A stretch of DNA of 64,000 bases, from positions 9,604,275 to 9,668,274 of the forward strand of contig NC_134032.1 in NCBI RefSeq assembly GCF_964204645.1. Reading direction: 5' to 3'. Shown piece after piece: positions 45,936 through 58,137 of the stretch. A program made the translations under genes and the position numbers. Source of the DNA: Tubulanus polymorphus (lineage: Eukaryota > Nemertea > Palaeonemertea > Tubulaniformes > Tubulanidae). Position 1 is the first letter of the stretch, and the number at the start of each line of letters is the position of its first letter. The notes under the pieces were generated by a model. The model searched no databases. It was not told where the DNA came from and saw only the letters and a program-made list of their open reading frames with translations.

Positions 45936-48605
45936 ATTGAATCTCGGCCCTAACTGTGCAACTGGCTCAGGGATCGAATTCGACAATAGTTTGACCTAGA
46001 TTCAATGGTTTTGGGGGGTAGAAGCTGTCGGGGGAATTCCATGAGACGTGTGATAGATCAACAGATGGTCACTTGGACGCCGATGGTTAGCGACGAAGTG
46101 CTGATAATTAATTATCGAAATTAGCCTTTATCGCGTCGACACAAGCGCTTCGTATGTTAGCAGGCTGCAGCATTCGCGGTCTCACGGGAAATTAATAATA
46201 ACATCAACAACAGCCAGTAACTGAGGACATTAAACGGACAGACGGCAGCGCGGCGCATGCGCATTACTGCTAGTTAGTCTTTATGCCAAACGATAAACAG
46301 AAATTCGGTTTCCATGGCGTCGCAATCGACTCAGACGTGGATCAGGCTGGCAGACGGCCGCCGAATGTTGTAAATCTGTTATGCCGCCATTTCTGAGATT
46401 TCCAACAGAAATTCGATATCTTAGATTTCGATGAGAGATATTGTTGTCGTGTGGCAAAGGGGGATTTAGAAATATCAAGTGAAAAAGGTTCCATTTGATC
46501 AATTGAATATATCATGAACCGGAAGTAGGAATCACCAATGGATGTCCAGTATTCAAAAATATCTTCTTTACTAAAACTTAAAATCGTTGGAAAAGGATAA
46601 CTTCAAACGCACCTTCAGATGGCGTGACATACGAAAAGTTTTACGCTAAGTCAATACTAGTTCATTTTCAAATGCCTGAAGTCCCGAATTAAAATATATA
46701 CATGTTCTACCTAAAAAAGCCTCAAAGCAGATTATGAGGTTCACTTTTCTACTTTCGGTGCTGGATATAGTTTTTGTTGAAGATTGGTGGGATACTGGCA
46801 CTCACCAGATGGCGCAACAAAACACTTGGTCATTCGTATAGTGAAAATTAGTTAATTTTCTATGGAATTTGAACTCGATTTTTAGGCTTTCAAATACGAA
46901 AATTATCAAACGAGTCATCGGAAGAAGATTTGCTTTCTCACTCAGTTTATGGGATAGATTTCACTGAAAATCATTTTACTAGTGGGAAAAGTCGATTCGA
47001 GTTAATAGAAATGTAGAAGGAAATTGAAGTGCGGTGACCCCATGTCACTAGCGATCTTTGGCGGATTATCGCTTGCCACGGTAACGTTGCCGGTATACCC
47101 AATATTCTGATAGTGATGTAGAAGAAAATGAAGCGCAGGACAGAGCAACTATACCAGCGCACCTGGCGGATCCTCGCCTGCCGCAGCAAGGATGCGGCAA
47201 TACTCCATCTAACGCCAATTGAATTTTTCTATCATTAAGTGGTTTTTAATTACCAAATGTCGACAGAAAAAGATTAACAATTGCTAAACAATTAATATCG
47301 TGAGCACTCTTGGTTTTTACGTAATCAACAAAACGCTGCGCGCCTTTCAGGGTGATTGCGGTTTTCTAATGTTCCTCAACGTTTTCCCCCGACTCCCACC
47401 ACAGTTTAAATTCCCATTAGCTAAAAGGCTCGCTCCTCGGTCCTCTTGCTATATTGGGAAATGCGAAAATAGATTTCTCAAAAATATATTTCTCATACAA
47501 CGCAGAACTTGCAAAATGTTTGACGTAAGAAGCAGATTAATGGGCAATGCCTCGTTGTGGTGGTTTGATAAGGACCGCTTACCCTCATTTCAAGGAATGT
47601 CATTTCTTTGGGAAAGAATGAGAGTTAGATAAAAACGGTCTATATTGGATGGATCGAAATTAGTTGAGACCGGTCTTAAGATTGGTTAAACGAATTGTAG
47701 GTATAAGACTGGTCTTAATAAAGCTAAAGATTTCAGTGACCAACTAGTCCCATTGGGGCCGTGTCGTATCCTCCGAATTTTCATACTCCAAAAAGGGAAA
47801 TGGTTAAGGTCTCTTTTATTTACTCCGAATTTCAAAAGCGTCTCGCAGAACTCCGTAATCTCAATACCACGGGCCTACTTCAAATCTAAGGAAGGTCTCG
47901 AAATCTCAATACCCCATGGGACAACGTCCCTGACTTTGTGGGCGATTTCGACGATGGATGCCGCGAAGTATTGTGACTTCTCAGTAATGGTACAGTCGCG
48001 TTCTAAGAGCCACCGGGCCACCAATTCCACTAGGTTTCTTTTCCTAACGAGGCCTGGTGGTGTGGATAAGAAAATAGGTCATAAAGCCCGATGGAGCGTA
48101 GTAGACTCCCACGAGGAGACATATATGCTAATAGTACAGCGCATTCTATTTAAACTCGCTGTTCAAATAGTAACGGAACGGTATTAGTAATTGAAATGCG
48201 ATACACATACTACCATATATAGAAACCATTGTTTAATTTGGTATCAGGCGGGATTCATAATTAATTCAGTTCGACAACAATGCATCATCGATCAATCAAT
48301 GCACACAGTTTATCGATCCCCCATGGTCCCCCGCGCGCAAGCCCTTCTCGTGACGTCATCAAGGTCGATCGACGATAGAAATGTTCAGTTTGCTTTCCTA
48401 TGTACAAAAGAATTTTAGGTCTATAGAAGTTTCCCGAGGTGTTGAAATATTCGGAAACGATTCTAGCTCGAAAAGGCGAGTGGTGTCTCGTGTAGGAAGC
48501 AGGGGGCATAGTCGGGGGTGAGGGAGCGGGTCAAAACCTAATGACGGTCTGAACCAGAAAATGATGCCCCAGAGAAAATCCTGGCCACACCCCCCTATTC
48601 CACAG

Positions 48606-48854
48606 TGGAAGTCGGCTTTCTTAAATCTGATTACAGATATCAGTAAACGTACAGTGGCAATCGAGGATATGCTAGATGGCGCTAGTGTGAAGTCGGCCTC
48701 TTCTCTAAGTTCATCAATGTCACATTTGCAGATGTCCTATACTAAATCAGTATCGACAACTAGTTCAGAACGAGCCACTCTGGACTCGCGTAATCTAGGA
48801 CCAACCCTATTAGTGGTACAACGAAATTTGGAATATTTTGCCGGAAAACTGTAG
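48606..48854 (+). CDS. Possible 3' terminal exon of an unrecognised gene
   Basis: A pyrimidine-rich acceptor (CCCCCCTATTCCACAG, to 48605) opens an 82-codon frame at phase 0 that ends in TAG at 48852. The peptide (starting WKSAFLNLITDISKRTVAIE) has an amphipathic start, a Ser/Thr-rich middle and a QRNLEYFAGKL tail, unlike the random ORFs around it. AATAAA-like signals lie about 260 bp downstream. No upstream partner exon was found, so it could be spurious. Confidence 0.3.
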   Translation, partial: WKSAFLNLITDISKRTVAIEDMLDGASVKSASSLSSSMSHLQMSYTKSVSTTSSERATLDSRNLGPTLLVVQRNLEYFAGKL

Positions 48855-49991
48855 CAAGGCTCATCAAACCCAAAGCCGTCATTTAATGATTAAAAACTTT
48901 ATTCTTTATCATTCCGGTCCCTTGTGAATATATGTAGGTGGTGGTACATAGAAACTTGTGTATTTTTCTTTGTACATAACATATTCGATGTACAGTTGTT
49001 GTCTTCTTTTTGTCTCTGTCAAATATTGCATATTTTATGTTCTATGTTTGTATGTAAATACATTGATTCCACCCAGTATGCCTCTCATTGAGGCGATGAG
49101 CGCAAATAGATTTATAAAAATAAATTTCAAAATTTCTCGCATCCATTGAGAGATATCAGCTCTGCTATAACGCGGCAATCTGACGACCTGGTATAGCAGG
49201 CGCAACTAAAAAGACTACGACATTATTTACTATCGTTTCTAATTTCCTGTGTCATTGCGTGAAATACAAGCGACTTGCAAATGAGCAACCAGCAGGCCAC
49301 CGTATCTCAAATACCGCGTAATTCGCGATGCAGAATTGTTAATTTGTGATTTATAATTGTGGCTGGTTTAATTCCGACTGACGTTTCGCGGGATATTAAG
49401 GCGAAATTACGACTGGTTGAATTCGAAGAAATTTCTACTGATTCAGTTTTTTCCACCCGCGGGGAAGGCATAATAAATTTGATACTCGGTCCATGAGTAA
49501 CTAAGTGGCGTGGATGATATACATATACAACTGAGTCCAGGTTAAGGATTTATCCATTGATACTATAGTCTTTAGCACTGGGATGACCAGGTTAAGGGAT
49601 ATCTCTCTAAGGGATAACTTTGATATACCAGGGCAGGTTTCGTAGACAAAGAATAACTTGATACCTAGCAATAGGGGCAAAAATACATAAAGAGGATCCT
49701 TTTAATGTATTTTTGATAAGGGGTATTCCGGGTAACAAATATTTTCCCTAGAAAATAGGACCAAATTTCTTTTCACTGACAAACTCTGTCGCTAGCAACT
49801 TATTCCCAGGAAACTGATACTGACTAGAATAAGATGCGCTAATGAATAATTCCCGCACTGATTTGGTTAACAAGAATAACTGACATGGTGACAATGAAAA
49901 CTGCATCTTATCCGATGGTCTTCTTCGACTATTTTTGGGCCAGATCTAACCCTGATATAACAGATCTATATCCTGTGAAATAACACGCATT

Positions 49992-50057
49992 CGCCGGGGA
50001 TCGAACCCAGGACTTGTATGTAGAAAGCAAGCGTGCTATCTATCTAGTACACCGAGA
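49992..50057 (-). repeat. tRNA-derived sequence (SINE head or pseudo-tRNA)
   Basis: The minus strand reads CTCGGTGTACTAGATAGAT, AGCACGCTTGCTTTCTACAT and CAAGTCCTGGGTTCGATCCC. That gives an anticodon-arm-like hairpin and a clear B-box with T-arm. The acceptor arms do not pair, so it is not a functional tRNA. Confidence 0.5.
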
Positions 50058-51574
50058 GTCCACTTGGCTCACAGCTTGTCGTATATGAGTAACACCCTGA
50101 CAATTTTGAATGAAACTCTCGACCATCAGTGACACGTGTATAGTAATTTTTGTTTTCCGCACAGTATAGATTTGCGCGTTTGTTGCGAAATTGAAATATT
50201 AACCGTTGTATATCCACCATATGTATATAGGCGCGTACAGCTGACATTCAGTCAACCACTCAATTTGACGAATCGATAGCAAAACGTTTTTGCGAATAAT
50301 GATTTTTTTTCACGAGAAGTTGAAGGGCCAGTTGTGTTGATACGTAATGAATACGCGAATACGCAAGACTCACGTTCAACTCATGCATCGGGAGGAGCTG
50401 TGTTTGTTACTTTCTTCGTTTGAATAGTAGGTTCAGTTGGCTTAGATTTTAGACCAGTCCGTAACCAACTAAGCATTATAGCTTGTCTAACAACCTTGAA
50501 ATGAGTCTTAAGATTTACGACCACGCGTTTGGACTTATAACATATGAGCCACTGGGTCGTTGAGTCAGTTCCAATGTGACTCAAGGTGTTAAGGTCAAAT
50601 AACTGAATTTGATTCAAAGTCGGATCAGATGGAACTGGTACGGTTCAACAGATCTCGCGGTTAGGATTAATGCTCATTACCAATGTTTTAATCAGGGGGT
50701 CGAATTTTAACCAAACTATGGAGCTCTGAGTCCAGGATAGCAATGGGCTTACTGGAATGCAACTGATACAGCCACCAATGGTAAGCTGCTGGGACCCACC
50801 AGCAGTGATAAGTGTATAGCAGGACTCCTAACTGCTGTTGCAATCTGCCAGGTTTCTGGCTAATAAAGGCGAGACCGACTGTTTGTCACGCCATCTATAG
50901 TGATTGGATACTAGCTGGTATTACAGGTCGACCGTCCTCACTCATTAGAATATGCTTGGGCGGTAACTCTCTCTGATCCTGCATCTAACAGGAAGTATTA
51001 ATTTTTTAACCCCACCGAGACTGCTGCTGTCGTATCGGAAATCAATATTATTGATTGTCGGTCATTTCACGCTGAATATACTGTTCAAACAGACTAATTA
51101 ACTTAATTAGCGACCACTAGCTCTGCGTGCCTGTGTGTCTATCCTACTAAGCCCTCTAAACGTAGATCCGGGCTCGGTTTCACAGACTGGTGTCATCTTT
51201 AACTCGGGGGATATTTCAATTGAAAATGAATCGTTAACCTCCGGGTTAAGGTCGATACTAGTTTTTATCTATGTCCAGGGGCTTACTGTTTACTATGTAA
51301 CTATGCAAATGGCCCATCAGTGTGTACAGAATTGGTCACTTTGTTACCATTTTACGTAATGTCCGTTTGTTACTCTGGAATTGATCTCACTAGATCTGTA
51401 GACGTAACCATTGAATGGACCCTCTTCAATGGTCACTGCTTAATTCACCCCACAGCAACTGCCACTTTCTGGCCAGTACTTTGCGTAGCACCGCTGATCT
51501 GTGAAAATATCACGGTTTTTGATCAATTATTACGCTAAATCGAGGATTAACGTCGTGACTGATGTCTTATATCG

Positions 51575-51705
51575 TATCGATTGAAACGAAATCCGACTAA
51601 TCACCGTCATGCGACATATGGTATTCGATTTATCACCAACACGCGATCGATATACGACATCCGACTAATCGCCGTCATACGACGTACGACATTAAACTAA
51701 ATCAC
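51575..51705 (+). repeat. Short tandem repeat, two to three diverged copies
   Basis: AATCCGACTAATCACCGTCA and ATCCGACTAATCGCCGTCAT recur about 70 bp apart, each followed by a CGACxTAxG segment. Confidence 0.5.
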
Positions 51706-53236
51706 TGTCATAAACCCGGACGCGTTGTTCATCGCCGAGATCACGTGATCACGGAGCGGACGTTTTTGCACGCGAGTCACGTGAGCCAGAGATAGTTTTG
51801 TTCAATTTACAGAACTCGGAACGGTAATGGCGACGATAAATTCGAGACGACCGGCTCTAAAAGGCAGGGGCAGATTACTGAGGCAGACTTTGACTCCAGC
51901 ACAAATGAAAAACTGAAAAGGTTATACATTTTATACCGAAAACGGGACATGCTGTAGACAAGCGCGGTACAAAAATAGGGGTCTGCAAAATTGTGAAATT
52001 TTAGTGCAATTTAATGCAACTCCATTGAGTAACATTAAGAGAATACAGGCTTGGCATTGAGCTGCTGATAGCTGCTCTATTCATAGTCACGAGTTAAAAA
52101 GTTCACCTTGTAAGGAACGAATCGAGAGACGGCTTTAAAATGCCAGTTTCAGTGGGATGCAGGCAGGACTGAAGTTACTCGTCCAAAAAGAACCCACAAT
52201 ATTGAAGAGTTCCAGGGGTAGTAGTGACTCAACTTGGGAAACCTCCAACCTCCTGTGGCAATAGAGCATTCCTGAAAATTAACAGATTTTGACGACAAGA
52301 CTGAGTGCTTGTCACACCAAGTGGGATAGCTGGTATCGCAGTTCTTCGTTGCTATGAGCCATTTGCAAAACTCATTTTCAAAAGGTTCAGCTTTGAAAAC
52401 AGCTCTATAGCTCTATAACACTATATAGTCTCCTAGTTTTCTTCAGTATTGTGCATTCGATTGAATAATTGACAGTCACTTGTCTGGGTAGTTGTCTGGT
52501 ACTCACGCTGTTCTCAAGGACTCACTCAAGCGTCGCTCTATTTCCCATTCTACGACAGAATTCGGTTGATTAAGATTCACCTCTGCAGTATAGTAGGTGA
52601 GGGTAAGCGCTAATGATGTCTGGGTTCGAGAAAACCGTCTCTCCCCGTCTCACGCACCGAATTTTTCCATCCCTCTCCCACTCTATTAACACCGATGTCT
52701 CGACATCTCCCTGTTCACTCCCCTTTAAATATTTTGGTATGAAGACAATCGAGGATCTACAGGAGTACCTTTATGTCATTTGGGGATTTATGGAGGAAGG
52801 ACATCTTTTCAGGAATCAACACGACGATCAGCTACTGTTCTAAGCCTGTCCGTGAATCCGCTGATACTGCTACTGAGTTGAGCTGCAGGTCCGAAGAGGA
52901 TTTACCATCTACTTATCCGAGAGCGGTTAATCATCTTTCCATCGCGCGAGTCCTTAGAACAACCCTTCGCGCTGCCCAAGAGAGAAAAAGACAAAGAGAG
53001 GGGGCTAGGTGACGTATATTTCAAGAAATACTCGGTCCAATTTTTACCACATCACCGAATGCGAGTCGAGTATCGTCCTCCAAATCTGGATACGTGGTAC
53101 CAATGCGACGCCAGGGGAGGGGGAGGAGGGGACTTAAGCCACAAAAATGCTTGCTCAAGAATAGAAAAGACAAGTAACGATGGCTCATCTCTGATAATGG
53201 TTGTTCCAGTAACTGAATGAAACATGAGCTAATGAT

Positions 53237-53351
53237 ACCCCTGTGAAGATGGCTCCCGGTTCCCGGTTCCTTATTCGGCTCCCGATTCAAAATGCTGTTG
53301 AATCGGGAGCCGAATAAGGAACCGGGAACCGGGAGCCAGCTTCACAGGGGT
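53237..53351. repeat. Long hairpin, 54-bp arms, 7-nt loop
   Basis: Left arm 53237-53290 and right arm 53298-53351 pair with a single mismatch (GAAGATGG against GAAGCTGG). The loop is AATGCTG. The arm contains a doublet of CCCGGTT plus GGCTCCCG at both ends of its core. GC content is higher than the surroundings. Confidence 0.92.
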
Positions 53352-54039
53352 CTAATCACCCGATAGCCCCACGAGCTCATGACCCGACAGCCGAGACTAG
53401 CCTTTATAGCTTAATTCAGTTCTATATCGAGTTTGATAGATTTATCAAGACGAATCATAGACCTTTTAAGACATTTCAGTTGTGATTGTAGCAACATGTA
53501 TTTCGATTCTACGAAGAGAAAAGTCGATGTCAATGTCAGCCAAACCTACAGCATCGCTAAAAGGAATCCGTTGTTTAGGGTCTACGCGGCTATGATTAAG
53601 TATGTCCTTGTTTAGGGTCTACACGCGGCTACGATTAATCAGACGTATATATGTCCTTGCATTTAATTCATTGAATTTTCAATCAACGCGTGGCTTTCAT
53701 TAAAACGGACAACATGTGCGGAGTGACCGGCAAGGAGATGCGAAGCATGAAATATACATGCGGCTCAGATAGCGATGGGAGAATTGCGTTAAATGATTTA
53801 TAAGCACGGAACTAGCGAGCGGTATGTGGCTCCCCGGGGAACAGTCGATATAACATGCTGGCATATGATAGCGGCAATCAGTTGAAATCCTCATCTTATC
53901 GGATATTATATTCTGATGACGAAAACTCTATATTGGATTATTACAGGTATCAATCCGGGATCCTGCTCTCCCTCGGACATTCATCATAACTAGATCACCA
54001 TTATTTGTATTTGAACGTTCAGATAATCACGTGAGAAAT

Positions 54040-54600
54040 TTCTAATTGCAAACTGCAAATACGAACTGCAAATACCTGATGTAAGACATTTTATCAGCAC
54101 ATGCTTTCAAAATGTGATAGTCCACACTTCACACGTGTTCAGGACTTCACCTAATACATCTCTAATTGAAAATGAACTGCAAACACCCCAGACATTTGAC
54201 ATTTTATCAGCACATACTTTCAAAAAGTGGTAGTCGTCACTTCACATGCGTTCAGAACTTCACCAGAGCATAGAACTCCTATAACCTGATACATTTCTAA
54301 TTGAAAATGAACTGCAGATACCAGGTATTAGACATTTTATCAGCGTTATGCTTTCAAAAATTGGTAGTCATCACTTCACGTGTTCATGACTTCACCTGAG
54401 ACATTTCTATTATTGAAAATGTCGAAAGAAAATACCGGACATTAGACATTTATCAGCGCACTTAAAATACTTTTCATGCACACTTCACGTGTGTTCAGGA
54501 CTTCACCAGAGGCATTTTTTAATTAAAAATTAACTGCAATCACTAGACAATAGACATTCTATCAGCACGTATTTCAAAGCGTGATCGCCCAGACTTCATA
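54040..54600 (+). repeat. Minisatellite, about 115-130-bp unit, four to five copies
   Basis: Units share AATTGAAAATGAACTGCAAA, then TTAGACATTTTATCAGCAC, CTTTCAAAAAGTG and CACGTGTTCAGGACTTCACC. The same order, diverged, is found at 44340-44560 and partly at 38785-38850. Confidence 0.75.
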
Positions 54601-54728
54601 CGCAACTATTGAAGCCTGTTGCAGGCTGCAGAGTGATAATGCATAAATTTAGCCCTACAATAAACTCGCATCAATTCATAATATGATTATTATCGTCTTA
54701 AAACACGCTGCAGCGGCAATGGATATAC

Positions 54729-54937
54729 TTAGATTACTGAATGATTAGTTACGAATGGCGGCCGTGTCTCTTCTGCACATTCTCTCGATGACCCTTCCAA
54801 ACCCATAGAACATAATCCTCTGTAAACAAAGACGCATAGTGCTATGAATAAATCACGAATCGCTTTCTCCGGAGAAAAGTAAATGAAGAAATCGATTATC
54901 TCCGTATATAGCTCCGGAGGCAGATTCCGCTTCGACA
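54729..54937 (-). CDS. Possible small protein or first exon, 69 aa
   Basis: An ATG at 54937-54935 opens a 69-codon frame (starting MSKRNLPPELYTEIIDFFIY) with one hydrophobic span (DLFIALCVFVY), ending TAA at 54729. It lies next to a CpG-rich promoter-like zone and has better codon quality than nearby ORFs. No family was recognised; it may be the first exon of a gene continuing leftwards. Confidence 0.3.
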
Positions 54938-55069
54938 TGTTTGTAAACGCTCTCGCGGGAAAGTAAGACAATTCCGTATTTATTTTTCAAAGCAAAAAAA
55001 GCACCAGCCCTTTAAGCTTCGTCCGCGTTTTAAACCTATATTCGACGGAAGATTATGAAATGTTTACCG

Positions 55070-55256
55070 ACGACCCGAGTACGTACGTCACGTCGTAGCT
55101 AGGGATAGAAAAAACGCGTCAAACAGGGCGATGACGTAAGCCACCGAATTATGAACGCCGTCATGGTAACGTTGGCGACAAAATCCGTGTGTGAATGATT
55201 CAATTTTGTTGGTATTGGTGTTGTTTATTTTCTACTGCGCCCGAGGTTGTGTGATT
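55070..55256. promoter_or_regulatory. CpG-rich promoter zone with X-box-like site
   Basis: CpG-dense compared with its flanks. It holds TGACGTAA (CRE-like, about 55132) and GCCGTCATGGTAAC (55157-55170), which matches 11 of 14 positions of the RFX X-box GTTGCCATGGTAAC, with a perfect right half. The site is 87 bp before the ATG at 55257. It could serve the plus-strand FN3 gene and possibly the minus-strand ORF at 54.9 kb. Confidence 0.45.
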
Positions 55257-57050
55257 ATGAGCGGAAAGCAAGCTCGCGTCGCCGAGATGCAGCTTGTTAC
55301 GAGTACGTCATCACGTCGATTTTGTCGTTGATTCGAATAAAGAAACCAGTAAAAAGTCGAGTTTCGTTTTTGCTCGAATTGAACTTGACAATTACATTTT
55401 TTTAGAAAAATACTGAAGTCATCGCATCGTCAAGTTTTTACACAAGTGCTTATAGTTACATGTATACAAACTATTGACCAAATGCTTATCGCAGACGGTT
55501 ATGTGACCGATAAAGCTCAGAGGTCTTGCTGCCATGTACTTCTTGGACTAATTGCCATATTGGTTGGCAAATACACGTCATAACTGATTTACGCGACAGA
55601 CGCTCGGAGTTTGCAAATGACCATATTTATGTCATGTTGTTATCAGCCGCGTTCATACGAGATTCGGCGCTCAGTAAGTATCGCACTTCGCTGGCGTCGA
55701 ATTCACCAGGATACCGCGCTTACCAGGGGTGGGTTTAGGCGGCGAGCTCGCGGGTGCGGACATTTGCTTTCCCATCGAAACTGCCATTTTCGTCATGAGA
55801 AAGATCGTTAAAACCAGCAAATTTGACGCTTATCCTCTCGAAAATTGCAACCTTTCCGATGTATTTCTTCGAAAATATCCAAAGCCGCTTTATCCACGAA
55901 ATGCCTTTTTTTCTTTTGAACCCAGACCTTCCAAATTTTCCTATATCCACTTACCTGCCATACATAACTATGGCACTGGTTGGTATAATCAAGTATGATG
56001 CAACGCCATCTGGTGCGGACAGCAGTGTGTCTGATCATGGTCCGATTGAGTTACGTAATTGCGACTAAAAGTGCTCTTTTTCAAATATTAGAATGAAATT
56101 AACCTTATCTAAAGTAAGGTGGCTTCAATATCATTTCCTATATTTTCACATATTTCCTATCTCGGATTAACCACAAAAAACTGTCTTTCAGTTTCCAGTT
56201 GCTGGCCAGTGTCTGAATCAGACTTATAAATATTATCTGAATTGTTTCGTATTTCTTTTCAGGTTTGCCGCAATACCGGATGATGTTGTTTACTTCTAAC
56301 CTGGCGATAGCGGTCGTTACTCGCGCCCTCGCGATCACGTGCCTTATTTACCTAAGCGGCGCGCGAGCCGCCTCCGATTTGAAGACAATACTGATCAGGT
56401 CGGGCACGTTGACCACGTCTTCCATACTAGTACACTGGAACAATACGCTAGCCACCACCGGCAAACATCGCGTAAGCTATACCCCTTCGGGCCTGACCGC
56501 TGAGCACACCATGTACTCGAGTTGGCAACCGAGCGAAAAGAGCTCGTTCCGAATACAACACCTCCCCTCAAATACCAAATTCAACATATGCGTGACGTCA
56601 CAATACCCGAACGCGTTGCCTAGCGAGGTGACCGAGTGCTCGGAAATTTCCACCATTCCCGTTTTGCAGACGAGCAGCATCGTCGCTTTGACATTGACAT
56701 TAGGTTATATAGTCGGTACGGCGTTGTTGGGTTGGTGTTGGTGGCGCTGCAGGATTATGTCGCGTGACCGCGTGAAGAGTCGCGAAGAGATGGCGCTGAA
56801 GTCGTCCTATACGAATAATCGAAACATCGAAGAGGACGAGACGGAGTTGTGTGGACATTGGAAGGCTCCAGCCACGCAGAAGGACTGCTCCAATAATAAA
56901 CCTGCCGCCGACGCCGTCGTCGGTACAGTTACGCGTAAGGCAGCGACCCCTACCGGCTCGCACGCGTCGGCCCCGAACGTGGACGAAATTCACGCGAAAT
57001 TGAATCCGAATTCGGAGAATATCGACATCTATTCGGGAACGAGAGTTTAG
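55257..57050 (+). CDS. FN3-domain single-pass membrane protein, two exons
   Basis: The main exon 56263-57050 follows a pyrimidine tract and TTTTCAG and ends in TAG. A first coding exon 55257-55302 (MSGKQARVAEMQLVT, donor GTACGT) fits it at phase 1, giving 277 aa in one frame. If that exon is wrong, the start is the ATG at 56280 (256 aa). Residues 22-50 are a signal peptide or signal anchor. Residues 53-145 form a fibronectin type III domain, with the conserved Trp (VHWNN), SWQP and a F/C strand (NTKFNICVTSQYP). Residues 153-175 are a transmembrane helix, followed by a WCWWRCR juxtamembrane patch. The cytosolic tail is about 100 residues, hydrophilic, and ends YSGTRV, which resembles a C-terminal PDZ ligand. 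A cell-surface adhesion or receptor role is likely from the layout; no ligand can be named. Confidence 0.75.
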
Positions 57051-58137
57051 AATGTCAAGTTTGGGGAAATTCGGGAAAATCTGTGAATCCTCTATAGAGC
57101 TGAGTGTCGGGAACTCCGCGGAATTCTGAGAAATGAAGTTCCTACGACTGGCGTTTTGAATTAAAGCTTTTTCGATAGTCTTGATTCGTTATTTTCTGAA
57201 AATTGTCTAAATCAAAATCCAAAACTTCGAAACTTTCTATCCATAAAGTTTGAATCCGTGATTATAATCAAAAAGTGCCTGCCAACAGGTGTCGTTACTG
57301 CATGACACTCGTGACGTCACGCATGCGGGGCGAGAAGTAGGGACGGTGAAGGTTTAGCTGCGTTGTGCGATGGTGGGATCTTCACCTGACCAATTAGAAG
57401 GGTCTCGGTGAGGAATGCTCTTGGTCATGAGGGGAAACAACAGCATTCAACTGACCAACATTATTTTAGATTTGCGGAAAAACGTGGATCCCAATGATGA
57501 CTACTCCGTTCCCCCGTTCCTCCATATCTACGTAACCAATACGGTCGGGCGCGATAACTCACCGTGTCACGTAGAGAGACAGGTTTCGCTCAAACTGTAG
57601 CGCAGTATAGCGCCGTAAATATCCGAAGCGAAACTCCACGCTGTAAATATTCTCAGTTACCAAAGTGCAGCTTGTATCTGACAGTTTTCCGATAAAACAA
57701 TTTCGTACACGGGCGGCGGCTGAGTGACAACATTACTGCTGAAATATCGCTCTTGTCAAACAACTGGAACCTTCAGGAATACGGCTACCTTGAATCAGTC
57801 TAAATGTATGACATTTCTAGAAAAGATGGGGGTTGCATCTGTGAAATTGCCCCTCCCATCAAAGATGTCGTCAAACTATAGGAACGAAGGGATCCCGAGG
57901 CACTTTTGAGCCCTGTTCGAGTCCTTAGAATTTTTCTCTAAGTGCCTTTTTGGTCATCAAAGTCATTATGTCACAAAATCCCGAAAAAATCTCAAAACTA
58001 TTGGCTTCGGTCAAAAATGGCAGCCATCATAAATCCTATAGGACACAACGAATTAACCCTACGCTTCCAGAAAAGATGTGCCCGCTTCCAATTATCCTCC
58101 TATGACATCATAGAATTAATCCATTTGTCCTTACTCC
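57051..58137. other. 3' flank and dispersed-motif copies
   Basis: Probable 3' UTR of the FN3 gene, then intergenic DNA. Diverged copies of the ~60-bp dispersed motif lie around 57725-57870 and 58070-58115 (AAAAGATG, CTATGACATCATAG). No gene is supported. Confidence 0.4.

Larger units (their letters stand above)
44204..48604. other. Repeat-rich intergenic DNA
   Basis: No gene is supported. It holds a decayed copy of the 54-kb minisatellite family (44340-44560), a GAGGCT microsatellite and a 46-bp minisatellite. The minus strand of about 48090-47900 stays open, but no domain was recognised; it may be a decayed mobile-element ORF. Confidence 0.4.
48855..53236. other. Intergenic DNA with repeats
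   Basis: No gene is supported. It contains a tRNA-like fragment near 50.0 kb, a GGGCTCGGTTTCACAGACTG foldback remnant at 51171, a two-copy repeat at 51575-51705 and one copy of the ~60-bp dispersed motif at 52770-52815. Confidence 0.4.

Noticed and set aside
47753-48187. Possible transposase or other coding relic, both strands
   Set aside because: The minus strand stays open for about 50 codons, but no catalytic motif or terminal repeats were seen.
49992-50057. Functional tRNA gene
   Set aside because: T-arm and anticodon-like arm are visible, but the acceptor stem does not pair and no terminator follows, so it was listed as tRNA-derived repeat.
55526-56068. Dense overlapping ORFs between the two FN3-gene exons
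   Set aside because: They fall in the intron of the joined model, overlap on both strands and carry no recognisable domain.
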